A stretch of DNA of 64,000 bases from Lytechinus variegatus. Taxonomy: Eukaryota > Echinodermata > Echinoidea > Temnopleuroida > Toxopneustidae. Positions within the stretch are counted from its first letter, which is position 1. Each line of letters starts with the position of its first letter. Below, in pieces: positions 1-11,792 of the stretch. A program made the translations under genes and the position numbers. The notes beneath the pieces were generated by a model. The model made no database searches. It saw only the letters and a program-made list of their open reading frames with translations, and was not told the origin of the DNA. The stretch lies in the NCBI RefSeq assembly GCF_018143015.1, contig NC_054754.1, positions 29,366,830 to 29,430,829 on the forward strand, in the 5' to 3' direction.

Positions 1-3000
1 TGTGAAGAGAGCTGTTGGCACATGTGTCAGTTCAAATTTGATTACAGTGTATATCTTCAACCCCCCCATCTCTCTCTGCCATGATGATCATGCTGTTGAA
101 AAGAAGGGTCTTTTCCAAGTATATCTTTTTGTCACCTACTTTTACTTTCTTCTGAAAGTAACATCAGCAAGGTGTTTGCATTTGTTTTGATGTCTTCATG
201 CTCTTTAATGGTGACTTATCAAGATCCTTTTGCATTTCATGGCCTATCCTCACTGCATCATAACAGTTGACAACTAACTTGTTTGTAGTCATTACTCCAC
301 GAGAAAGGGAAGCAATAGCGTTTGGGTCTTGAACCTGAAAATGTTATATATATGATGGTAAATTGTTTAACAAATACCAATTGAAATACAAAAATATTGT
401 TGTGCAACAAGTAGTCAAATCCCTACTCACCTCTAGAAAGGGGTCATGGGTTGAAAACCAAGTAGATATCAACTTGATGCATTGGCTGTCTTTCTCTAGA
501 CGCTTTGCCCCAAGGTCTGTTTGGATCCTAATATCCCTCTTTCCACCTGTCATTTCTTCCATTAGGTCCCCCAGAAGTTTGAGATGGAAAAAGTGCCAGC
601 CGAAAGTTGTATGAAATCTTGGGCTGTTCTCACAAATTGATGGTATAGAACCCACAACTTTGCAGGTCTTGATATTTCCTGCAACTCATTGACTCTCTCA
701 TCAAGACTTCCATCTTTAGTTCCACCCATCATGTGTTTGACTAGGGCAGCATTTGTCAAGAAGTGTGCTCTCAGTGCCTTTGAATATGCAGCATCTTTCA
801 GGATGTATTTCACTGTGTTAGGACCTCAGATGACTTCCATGGCTTCGCTGGGGACTGATGTGTTCCTTTGATAGCTCTTATTATTGTTTTGTATATTGTC
901 TGCATGTCATTTGGATTACCATTGATGATGCTCAGAAACCCGATAGTAGATTTCAGTGCTAGTCCATTGTATGTTTGATGCATGAAACCCATGAAGTTTG
1001 GATGAATGGTTCTACCTTCAACCCATCCATTGTACCAGTCTATGACAGATGCATCTGTTGGAGTGGACCCTTCTGGTACTTTCTGCTGAAGCTTATCATA
1101 CTTGAAAAGTTTTGTGTCAAGCAGAGCATTTGTTCTTCGAGGCACATAGTTTTGCAGAACTTCCATATTTGACAGAGTAACATTCTTAACAATCATTTTT
1201 CTTGGTAATTTCCTATTCTCATCGATTTCAAGTTGATTGGTATTTTCTGGAGTAGTAATTTTGATCTGTCCCATTGCATGCAAACCTGATTTTCCATCTA
1301 ATGTAATCAGATCATGATCTATGTTGTCACCAACATGCTGCTCTACTTCCTTCTCAAGGGTTGCCGTTGATGCTGCATTTGTGTTATTAGTTGAATCAAT
1401 GTACGTGTACTTGTAGTTCATAGTCTCCTTTTTACTTTCACACATGCCTAGTCTGTGCATGACATCAATCAACTTATCAGAACCAAACTTGTGGTCAAGG
1501 TATAAGCTCATGCCAAGCTGGAAAGGCATCTTAGATGATCTTGGACGCTGTGAAGTTATGATATTCTGCCCTACAACATTTTTCCTTATTGACGAACAAG
1601 GCATTAAGTATGTCGAAATTAGTTCAAGAGAATCTGGCATCTCATACACTGATGTCATTTCTTTGAGAGAAGGAAATTCATCTTTGCTGAAATTAAAACA
1701 CTTAATATCGTTAAATAATGAGTGATGCCGCCGTTGTGATGATAGCTTTTTTCTTCGCGTCCTCATCATCAGTCTTCATCGCATGGAAGTCTCGGATGAT
1801 GCTCGCTGTACAAGTCCTAAAGCAGACAACATCCTTCTTCTGTTCTTGGTTAGTGATAAATATGCTATTACCATAGTACCTTTCAAGAGCATTTTTTAAG
1901 TATCTTTCATTATACACTGGGATGTCATTGCCTACTATCGTCTTCATTTGTTCATGCAGATCACGTATGGTATACACTCCACTCTCCAATTCCTTGTCAA
2001 TCCATCCATAAAGCTGGAAGAAGGCTTTCTCCTTGAACCTGTCTACAGGCCTGCCAGTTTTCTGAAAGATAAAAAAAAATGTTTTTCAGATATGGTTTTA
2101 CACTTGGGATAGATAATCATAACATGCAACAATGTCAATGAATAATTATCAGAATGAATAAATATCAGAATTATCAGAATTTGGGAAACTGAGAAGTTTA
2201 AAAGAATATGTACAGTAGATTGTGCCTCAACTCTTATGCATCTCCTAATTTACACAAATCACTACAGAGTTCAAGGAGAATTTCACATTTTTTCGTGTAA
2301 TAACATCACATTGACTTGAAAAAAAAACTTACCTTGTGATTCTCATAATTGACCATTCTTTGAATCTGTTGGTTACAGTTGCTGCAAAGTCCTTTGAACA
2401 TAACAAACTCATATCACAAATTTATGCCAAATATAAAGGTTTCTTGATATACCTTAAACAATGGGCAAGTTAAAATGACAAATTATTGTGACATTGACTG
2501 ACATCAGTCTGCTTTACTTATTGCCAAAGTAAAATAAAACATCTTGTTTCACTTCAGTCCCATGAAATTTGACTTGGCCAGAATTGAATCGGAAATTGAA
2601 TGTGCTATAACACTAAGAATAAAAAATATCACGATCATTTTGAGATTAATAAATATGTAGCTATGTTTTTTATTGTACATTAAATTTCACTGAAACTACA
2701 AAGGAGACAAAACCAAGTAAAGGAATAATGCAACACAGTGCATCCTCCCCAGCGCCTGCCCAGCGGCTCCCCACGCACAGGGCATTGCATCTGCATCCCA
2801 TGCCGGAGTGCATCCCAGGGCCCCATTGCGCGCATGCGAAAGTGCATTCTCTCGGGAGCATTCCATCCCATCAAAACAAGGCAGCAATTCTCTATCGCCT
2901 CATACCAAATCGACATAGAATTTCATTTTCCTACATTTATATGAATTATGAGTCATATATTCAGAGAATCTGTTTTCTTACCGATTCCGCACAGATGCGT

Positions 3001-3055
3001 GTAGTTCGATAACTTCCATTACTTCTTGGATTTCTGGCGGGTTTTCCGTCAAAAT
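1..3055 (-). pseudogene. Frame-broken multi-exon gene of an unnamed dispersed invertebrate ORF family, running off the left edge
   Basis: Read on the minus strand, a continuous protein can be followed through exons 2982-3055, 2333-2381 and about 2061 down to 433, then 332 to 1. The first three junctions have good GT/AG sites and agree in phase. Recognisable pieces include KTGRPVDRFKEKAFFQLYGW (near 2060-2000), ERYYGNSIFITNQ (near 1900-1860), MPFQLGMSLYLDHKFGSD (near 1530-1470), YSKALRAHFLTNAAL (near 785-740), SRGVMTTNKLVVN (near 310-270) and ELTHVPTALF (near 35-5). The order resembles uncharacterised multi-copy proteins I have seen in marine invertebrates, whose function is unknown to me. The frame changes without a splice site near 1715, 805, 600, 160 and at a C-run at 61-67, so it is a decayed copy or an error-rich assembly. 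A DNA-transposon origin is possible; no terminal repeats were seen. Exon 2982-3055 is the least certain. Confidence 0.6.
810..1769 (-). CDS. Longest open segment of the broken family gene (319 codons)
   Basis: This is the best preserved part of the frame-broken gene at 1-3055. Its first 18 or so residues are probably out-of-frame sequence: the true upstream continuation is the neighbouring frame at 1711-1989, which encodes an unbroken stretch ending KKKAIITTAASLI. The segment then runs from about NDIKCFNFSKDEFPSLKEM to the stop at 810, after which the family sequence resumes in another frame (562-813, beginning KYILKDAAYSKALRAHFL). No catalytic motif is visible and the C-terminal part lacks a signal or membrane segment. 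It may be expressed only as a fragment, if at all. Confidence 0.45.
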   Translation of the reverse strand: MMRTRRKKLSSQRRHHSLFNDIKCFNFSKDEFPSLKEMTSVYEMPDSLELISTYLMPCSSIRKNVVGQNIITSQRPRSSKMPFQLGMSLYLDHKFGSDKLIDVMHRLGMCESKKETMNYKYTYIDSTNNTNAASTATLEKEVEQHVGDNIDHDLITLDGKSGLHAMGQIKITTPENTNQLEIDENRKLPRKMIVKNVTLSNMEVLQNYVPRRTNALLDTKLFKYDKLQQKVPEGSTPTDASVIDWYNGWVEGRTIHPNFMGFMHQTYNGLALKSTIGFLSIINGNPNDMQTIYKTIIRAIKGTHQSPAKPWKSSEVLTQ

Positions 3056-6000
3056 CTGAGAATAGCCTCGGTGTTTCCGACTTTGCTAGCACTATTGTTT
3101 ACCTAAGGCGGTGTTGGAAGCGCACTGTACCCACATGCACTAGTACGTCTACTGTAGTCAATTGATTTCCAGGTTTTCAAATTTCGATAATTATTTATTG
3201 ATATTTAGCAATCTGATCACGAGCCAAGACCATAAAAGAGCAAAGAAAAGGTGGCCGGATATCGTTATCACTATCAATATTTTCACATGCCATCCTCGAG
3301 AATTACATTTGAACCAATTTGGAACCAGCGAAGCAAGGAATCACAATTTGAGGGTCTCCGAAACGGGAAAAATAAGAATTTCTATGGCTTTCTGAATCGG
3401 TGATGCTCTAGAATGGAAATTTAGGCTGAATATTTGGGTCTCGACAGTGGCACATACGTATCACACATTTAAACCTAATACCCCCCCCCTGGAAATGCTC
3501 CAAATACTCTCTGTTTCTATGCAAGTGTTACACCTCTCCGTTCTTTGGATTTTTTGCAATTTTGAAGTGTCAGAATTTTTTTTTCTGTAACATATTGGTT
3601 TAAACAAATAATGAATTCAGATATTTGATTGTGACTTGCACAACACAACGCCTGAATATTTTTCTTAACATACTTTACTGGACTTGATGTTCATAAGTCA
3701 AGTTCTGACCCTGTTTTATGCATATTTTTCTGAAATTAGTTTCGAGATATTACACATGATAAGCAAATAGGTCTTATCTCTTGGCAATCAACATATGAAA
3801 CTATTTGTGTGACATTTGAGTCTGAAAATAGCATTGAAACGGGACTTACTGAAATCTTTTGATGTGCACTCGTCAGAATAAATTTGTATAAATGAACACA
3901 ATGCTAGAATAAATTAATGTATCATATATATATGTATTTTTTAAAAGCATTCTCTTCATTCAAGTATGTCGGGTTTTAGTGCTATTTTCTAATATGGTGT
4001 AGCATAGTCATGAGATTAAAAGTTGGAACAGATTATCATGATTAGTAGAAGGTTGGAGGTGGTAAAAAAACTAACTCACACATTAACAAGTATGCACATG
4101 GCCAGTCTTTATGTTTTGAAATTTAAAATTTGATGATTTAAAAAAAATTGATTTAACTACAAATTTCAAGATCATAGTCTACATAATTAGTTAATATGTA
4201 ATGCCTGAGCTTCTCATGATAAAAGCACATCTCAGGTTTACATTATTTGAAATGAAGTTTGCATCTCTTAAATAAATGTACTGCCACCACAAGAACTATT
4301 GTAGGGGTATTGCAATGCAATATTTGCAATCAAATGCAAAGTTCGATTGCAAATTTACAAGTGAGAGATCAGTTTGAACTAAACCAAATCAATTTATATC
4401 TGTTGATACAAGAGACAGGCCAAGGAGGGATTGTAAATTTACAATTACTTGTAATTCGCAAATTTTGTGATTGATTTTGGGACCTGAGATTGACTTGTAA
4501 TCAGTTGCAATGCTCCATTAGACTAATTGGAGATATGACTTTACCTCCTGTGTGTTACTGGAGTTTCATATGCAAAAAGCAATCAATGCCCATGCTCCAC
4601 AATGTTGCTTTTTATTGGAACACCTTATACATGTAATTTGTTATAAATAGATAGTACAGTTAGATTGAATCATACGTTGTAGATGCTGCATTTCTAAACA
4701 GTATGTTGGATGATAGACCTGTGCAATATTTAGTTGCTTTTCCTTATTTAATGATTCGTTTTGAAGTTAGAGGATGATGCTTATTAAAGCTGATAAAGTT
4801 GTGTGCATTGTGTACTGGTAACTGGAAAGGTATACTTGTGACATGTTATAAAGTACTTTCAAGTGTGACATCTTCAAGTCTGTTTCTGTGCTTTTCATGT
4901 TCAAATTTAGGTAGAGCATGATGAGAAAGCTCCACACACCATATTGACATGAATTGGTTCACTGTGGCCTGCGTTATTACAAAATGAAACCTAATAGGCC
5001 TTATTGAAATCAGTGTAAATAGGTCAGATTCACAATTGTTTGAAACCTGACAAATTTACAGTGAATTAAATAGGGCTAGTTCAGTTGGCCACATCTTGGG
5101 CCACAGCAGCAGATTCCCATTAAACATTTATGTTTGTGGCCTTGTGGATGCCTTTCATCATGCTCTGCCAAGTTTTGGCATCAGAAATGCTGAAATGAAA
5201 GGAAAAACGAAACAAAATGAATTGTGATGAAATTTTGCTTTCATACACACTGCCCTTTATTTGATATTGCCTAATATAAAGAGAAACAAGTAATATATGA
5301 ATAGAAGTAGATGTGATTTAAATTTAATATTTTGCTCAAATGATGTGATATATTTAGAAATAATTTGCTTGAAATTCGTAAAATGTATTCAAATATTATT
5401 AGTATGTATTGTATGCATGGCTGTGCAGTGGCCTCCCCCTCCGCCAAAAATTGTTTGAAATTTATTTTTTTTTGCTGAAAATTTTCACAGAAATTACCCA
5501 AAGTGCACACAAAATACATTTCAATATCACTTAAGAAAATGCAAAATAATGCCACAATGAGATGCTCCCTCATGTTGGGTTTTTTCAAATCTTTTATGCA
5601 TCTTCCCTCCCCCCTTGGAAAAAACTTCATGCTTACGGCCATGATTGCATGTTCAAAATTCTTGTGACAATGGGATTGAGAATGCACAGAGTACATGATG
5701 CATACAATATTCATGCAGTTCACCTTTGATTTATGTTGTGTGTTGCCTGAATATTTGGTTTCTTACCTTTCACCATGGATGTGATGAAATTGACAATAAA
5801 TGTTGGTCTGCATGACAACAGAAAGTAAATGTATTATAGTGGATGTATATATTTCAAATCCTATTTTGCTAGTTTTATGATGAGAGAATATATACCAAAA
5901 AAAATGGCAAAGCAATACCTGTTGGAATTGATCCTTCTTTAATGTATGCGATGAAATATTTTGGATAAGTAGTAATTAGGCATTATAAAAACCAGGAGCA

Positions 6001-8735
6001 ATGTCATCATGAACATTTTTTGAAATAAATGTTACATAATGATGTATAAATACAGGTTCCATAGCATTTGCTTCGGCTGTAATTGCTGCTCTCTAAATTC
6101 CACACACTAATCAAATGACTACAACCCTGGTAACACTATAACTGAACCCTAAACCTAACATAAACCCCTATTGCATCCCCAATCCTAGCCCAACATCTTA
6201 GATGGAATAAAGCCCGGAGCAACTGACTCCGGAGCAAATGTCTTGTTACTGAAATGTATTGTATGAAAGTATAAATTCATTATTGTATTTTCAACTGTAG
6301 CATGATATTTAATGTGATTATATGTCAGATTGCGATACTAATGTACATCTCATTGTAAGCAATAGGTTTATATCCATGCTTGAATCACATATTTTTGTAA
6401 GACTTTGTGAGGACACAAATTGTGGGAGAGTTGACTTGTTGAGTACTGTTGAAGAAAATGTAACAGTATTGTGTCAGATACAGTACTCTTCATGTTTAAT
6501 ATATATATTTTAGAGATATATTATTGTGTGTATATTTCATTCTGTACAATAATTGATCATGAACAAGAAAATCACATTATGCTTTCATGAAAACTGATGA
6601 TAATTTCTGATTCAATAATGATAGCAATTATATGATAACATATTGTTGTCATTTAAAGTCAAATAGACATGTCACATGCTTGTTTTAATTCATATATTTG
6701 AAGAAAACAAAGTAAAATGTATTTTTGTGTAGGATGTGTACCAAATACTGGTAGCCTAGAATGGTTATTTTGATAAGTGGTCATACTATTTATGAGAACT
6801 TGGATATCCAGGGTATTGACATAAAAGTTAAATTTTATATTTTTATTTCGTACAAAGTCTTTTTTACAGCAATTTATTATAATTTTCATGTTTTTTTTTG
6901 CAATTTAGTACTAAGGAGCATGATATTGATGCCGCACAAATGCCAACACCGTGTATTCTTCAGAGTTGAAGGGATGATTTAATTCAATGCTATTATGGGG
7001 AATTAATATTTTTTTTACTAAAATTATGTTTGGGGGTGGTGTCATAAAGATGGACAATTTCTTATAGTTCCTGCCAAAAATAGTTATCAAATTGACCATC
7101 ATAGTAAACTGAATCTTTTGTCTATATTATCAGTTATTATTTCACCAAGACTGTTTTGATGGAAATTCTCGCTCTTTTGAATTAAGAAATAAAAAACATC
7201 CCTAAAAGCCCGCCTATTTTTTCTGGTTATTAGTTGCAACTATTAAACTAAAAGAAACATTTTTTTTTAGTTTTTAAATATAATTATTGAGGCTTGTTTC
7301 CTTCTCCCTCCCTCACACAACATTTAACAATGTTATTAATTTTTTCATCTGTCATAATATGTTAGATGTACATGGGGTGCTTAGTCCTAACAACTAATGA
7401 AATGCAATTATTTGTTGCCCTAAGGCTAATTGATATGGGCAAACATTCAAAGGTGCTTTCATTGTATGAGTGTTACTCAAATCTATTTCTTTTTTATTCA
7501 AAGTTTCAAACCAGTTTGCCTTTACATGGTATTTTGTTACAAAGTTTGTGTACTTCTCTTGCTGTTTTTGTGTTGTACTTTGTACTTAAAAAATTAAGTT
7601 TGTACTTCTTTTTATTTCATTTGAGATTCTGTGCTTGAAACTAAAGCTGGATATCTAGTGATCCAGAGAAGTGGGAGGTTAGAGTAGTTGCTATATTGCT
7701 CCCAGTGGTCCTTGGAAAAAAGGCTAAGTGGGGGTGTGGGCAAATCTGCCCTGGAAATGCCCCCATCCCCCTTGGATATGCCCCCTCAAATGAATGTCCC
7801 GAATGGGTACTGGTTTTGCAGTATGTCTTATTGTTGTATGTCTTATTTGATGTATGTTAGATATTTACTTGTCTTGTGGTGCAGACGTTGTGGATTAAAA
7901 AAATAGAATTTATCATGTGATTGTAGTGAAAGAAAGATAAAAATGAATGCAAATTAAAAGTTCAAAAATATCATATTTCATTAGGCAAATGTATTGAAGG
8001 AAGTGATGTTATGTGATTTTTCATTTGTTAATTCTTCATGCTTGCAAAAAATGGGGAGGGGTGGGTAAAAATTGGCTGGTAAATCAGCTGATTATTTGTA
8101 TAATCTTTGTGCTTACTAAGAATGTGAGAATGTTAAAAACCACAGTAAACAAAGTAACCAACTGCCTGTTTGTTTAAATCGTCATGCTTGCTAAAAAAAA
8201 AAAACATGAGTTAAAAAAGCCTGGTAGAGTGAAGGTAAAATCGGAGTTCAGAAAATGGGCCATAGACATGTCAAACATCTTCATTTTCCCGGGGCTTGGG
8301 TAAAGTGCAATTCTTAGTTTCATGTGGGAACCTGTATAAAGCACTGACCATTGAGTAATGAAATAATTTTCAGAGTGTAAAAATGTAGAAACTAGATTTG
8401 GTTTTGAATAAACATATTCTTGCCAGAAAGCCAGAATAATGCATTATTGTTTTTGTGAATATGTATCGAAATATTCAGGAAACTTATTTCATGCGCAATG
8501 TAATGCGGAAAAGAAATGTACACTGTTAAAACGCTTTTTGAAATTCTAAACACATCGTTTAAGTCTGTCACTCTCACATCTGTTGTTTAAAGTTTTGAAT
8601 AAGGCGTTTAAAAGTCAAAACAAAAAAAAAATAAAAGTTTAAACAATTTGTTTTTAAAGTGACGGGCTTAAACGTGTTTAAAAATGTAATCGACATTTTT
8701 ACAGTGTACATGTAATTTACGAGAGATATAAGAGA
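3056..8735. other. Non-coding, AT-rich interval; no gene recognised
   Basis: Only short, unsupported open frames occur here. The longest (5271-5723, minus, 150 codons) has low-complexity Ile/Phe/Ser composition with no recognisable motif and no flanking splice pattern. Homopolymer runs (for example C at 3481-3489, T at 3571-3580) are common. A stretch near 7640-7800 rich in 'ccccc' and 'gggggtg' resembles decayed transposon sequence but has no readable ends. Confidence 0.5.
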
Positions 8736-8739
8736 CATT

Positions 8740-8885
8740 TAGAGAGAGAGAGAGAATGGAGGGGAGTAAAGGTCTAAAAGGGGGAGATGAATAAAGAAAA
8801 AGAGGGAGGAGCAGAAATGAGAGGAGAGGTTGGCGAAGAAGAGTAAGACAGAATGTAAGAGAGAGAGGAGAGGGAGGGGTGCAGA
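8740..8885. repeat. GA-rich purine tract
   Basis: The plus strand is almost entirely purine, starting with an (AG)n run at about 8741-8755 and continuing as degenerate GAGG/GGAGA units. It is low-complexity DNA with no coding content. Similar tracts occur at 32005-32170, 23340-23400 and 43380-43525. Confidence 0.7.
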
Positions 8886-11792
8886 AACTAAGAGGGACAG
8901 GGGCTAATGCTGCTGTACTTTGGCAAAAGGAAGCAAGTTACAAAAGCATTAATGAGCAATGTGTGTTCGTCATTTACATAAACGTCAATGCAATTTATCA
9001 GTATTATTTTCTTCAATATCTTTCCATAGAACTATCATTTTCTCCCCCCAAAATTTGCCTGAACGTGCAACATACGTGTACAAAGGGTGTTTCAGAAACA
9101 ACAACTCTAATTTGACCGATGTGTCACTTGATTCCTTTTGCCAAAGTTGGGCAGAATGGCAGCAGAAGGAGAAAGGGGAATTAAGAGAGGAGCGGGATTG
9201 ATACCGAATGAGACGTAAGACAGGTTACACAGGTGGACAAGGTAAGGGTAATATATGAGGATTGGTTTGAAAAGGAGAATGAACAGAAAACAAGTGAAAC
9301 TTAACCAACACGATGACTTTAATCACGAGTTTAAAAAAAAGAAGAAAACCAGTTACCAGAAAACTTTATTTTGTTCATGCACTTTATTTTTTAATAGTCA
9401 CTCGTACCACATGATAACGTAGTGTCTACATGAAAGACAAGGGTTACTACTCTGAAAATTCACTGCAAATTTATAACCTCTGATTAAACTTCTGATTGGC
9501 GAGGATAAAAACAACTGATCACAAGCATTGCACAATTTGTTAATTACTTCATTTAGATATGGCACTCAAGATAAATTATACAACTTCGGGTTAAATTTTG
9601 TAAAGAATGAAGAATCATAATTTTACCAAGCATTAGGGTACACCAGCATAGAAACCCCGATTTTGACTTTTTTACAGTGGTGGGTTTATATCATCGTGGT
9701 CAGGCTACCATTATTGGAAATTCTGTCTAAAACTGGACCCGGAATGAATGTAAAATTTCATATCATACCCACCGTCTGGATTCAATAAAGAAGTTAAATG
9801 ACACACACACACAAGAATCCCGAGAAAAAAATGTTTTGCCATGAAAAATCCATGTTTTTTGGGGGGGGTGGAGGATTCGCATTTTTTTTTTCAAAATTGT
9901 CAGATAATCGAAGGGAAGAAAGTTACCATGACAATTTATTTGAATCTTACATTAAATGTAATTCGATTCATGTAAATTTTTCATTGATTTTAAATTCATA
10001 TTTTGACGAAAACTGTACTTCGATGACTCAGACCATGGTTAAGACCAACCCCAATCCCGCCCGAGATGCCCTTTCTAAAATCTGCCAAAAAGAATTATTT
10101 AAACAAATCGGCAAAAGCGAATGTATATAATGAGGTAGCATAATCAAACGAAAGCGGACCAATAAACTTATTTCCATCCCCGCCGAATCTTCACACTATA
10201 AAATGATGTCGGCTATTGTGGGCTGCACCTCTTCGAGCTTGTGGAAGAAGATAAAAACTGTAACGACGACTTTTCAATATCCGAAGCACAATATGCTTTT
10301 TTATGTTAACGTAATATTCGCAATTATGAATTTTATAATTTTATTATGATTGTATTATTCATTTTGGTAAATTGCACCCATATCAACAATTTCAGATAAA
10401 CAATTTACCAACTAATGAATAACCAAAAACTTTGTTCCAAAAACCTTTATAATAAACTTCTAATAAGATGAAACATGTAGATATGTTTATTTTGAAAACG
10501 TTCTTTCTCAAACACAGTCAAACGTTTATAATGACACAAGAGGAATATAAAATATTCAACTTTGGGAAATACTCCATGCCTCAATTCACACAATAAACGG
10601 AGATCCAAATACCATGTATTCAAATGATAAGAAGACATAGGCATACACAGCCATTTGCTCTGAATTGAATTGCATGCTTATTTATGCAATAAAACATAAA
10701 AACGACGGTTACATTTTGATAAGCTCAAATAAGTTAAATAATATGACACAAAACATGCAAAATATCATTTACAAACTTATAGATGAAGGCCTGTATACTT
10801 TCGATTGATTGCACCATTTTTTAAAATACTATTGAGCTGCATATCAAAATGAAAATGGAATTTGCAATACCAGATTATGCTGAGAACTGAGCTGCAGCTT
10901 GCACCTATACTGCTAGTAAAACTCATATATTAAAAAGGCCTTGGCTCTAATAGGATCTTATATTATTCGTTAAAGAAAAAATAAAAGTTTTTTGGGTAAA
11001 ATATCGGATAAAACTTGTGTCTCATGGACGAATTTCCACACAAAACTGCGAATAAAATGTAATACAAAGTGTGTTGCTAACTTCATACGCTGTTTTATAA
11101 GGAAATTAAACAACAGAAATGACTTTCCAGACTTAACGCAATACTGGGCAAACCTTTTCCCTTTTCGCAATTAAAGAGAGGAAGTAGAACTTGATAATCA
11201 CACGAAGTTTATACACACTGATCATTACAACACACCTGATTCAAGTTAACTCCACGACAACAAAACATTTGAACATTCTTATTTGAATAAAAACAAATTA
11301 TTCTCAACAACGCAAAACCTAATATAGGTCATGATAACTGAAGTAATTCACATCGTTCGCAGAATGAGTTGCTAAACAGAGGGGAAATATGGGAAGTATT
11401 GTCGCACAGCACAGCAATCACATTTGTTAAAAATACTTTGCCTTTTACTTACGAGACATACTAGTCAAAATGGTCTGACAATAAATTCTATTTTAATAAG
11501 TTTTTAAGTGTGGCGAAGTCGTTACAATCATCATTTCCAACAAGAAAGGTCGTACTTTTAATAGTTTGACAAAATGTTCTGTTATTGTCATCTGCTCTAT
11601 GTGATATACCTTTTGCTTGATCGAGATAAAAATTTTGACAGATTCTATGATAAAGAGGATTTATTTATCATTCCATCCTCAGTCACATTATATTCTCGCT
11701 TAATCATCGTTTTGATTTTAAAAAAAAAGAGCTGAGTGAAACATATACAATGCCGTTGTATGTAAAACCTGATTATGGGCGATTTCGTACCT
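8886..11792. other. Non-coding interval downstream of the kinase-like gene
   Basis: No recognisable exon. Minus-strand AATAAA signals overlap the stop codon of the neighbouring gene at about 11793 and occur again near 11661, so its 3' UTR probably ends in this interval. The remaining open frames, such as 9798-10130, contain homopolymer-coded Gly/Phe runs and look fortuitous. Confidence 0.45.

Noticed and set aside
2728-3012. Overlapping open frames on both strands in a locally GC-rich patch
   Set aside because: Frames have no motifs; the patch at 2735-2880 is better explained as a repeat fragment or a promoter-proximal CpG patch, which could not be decided.
5271-5723. Minus-strand open frame of 150 codons
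   Set aside because: Low-complexity Ile/Phe/Ser content, no splice context and no family resemblance.
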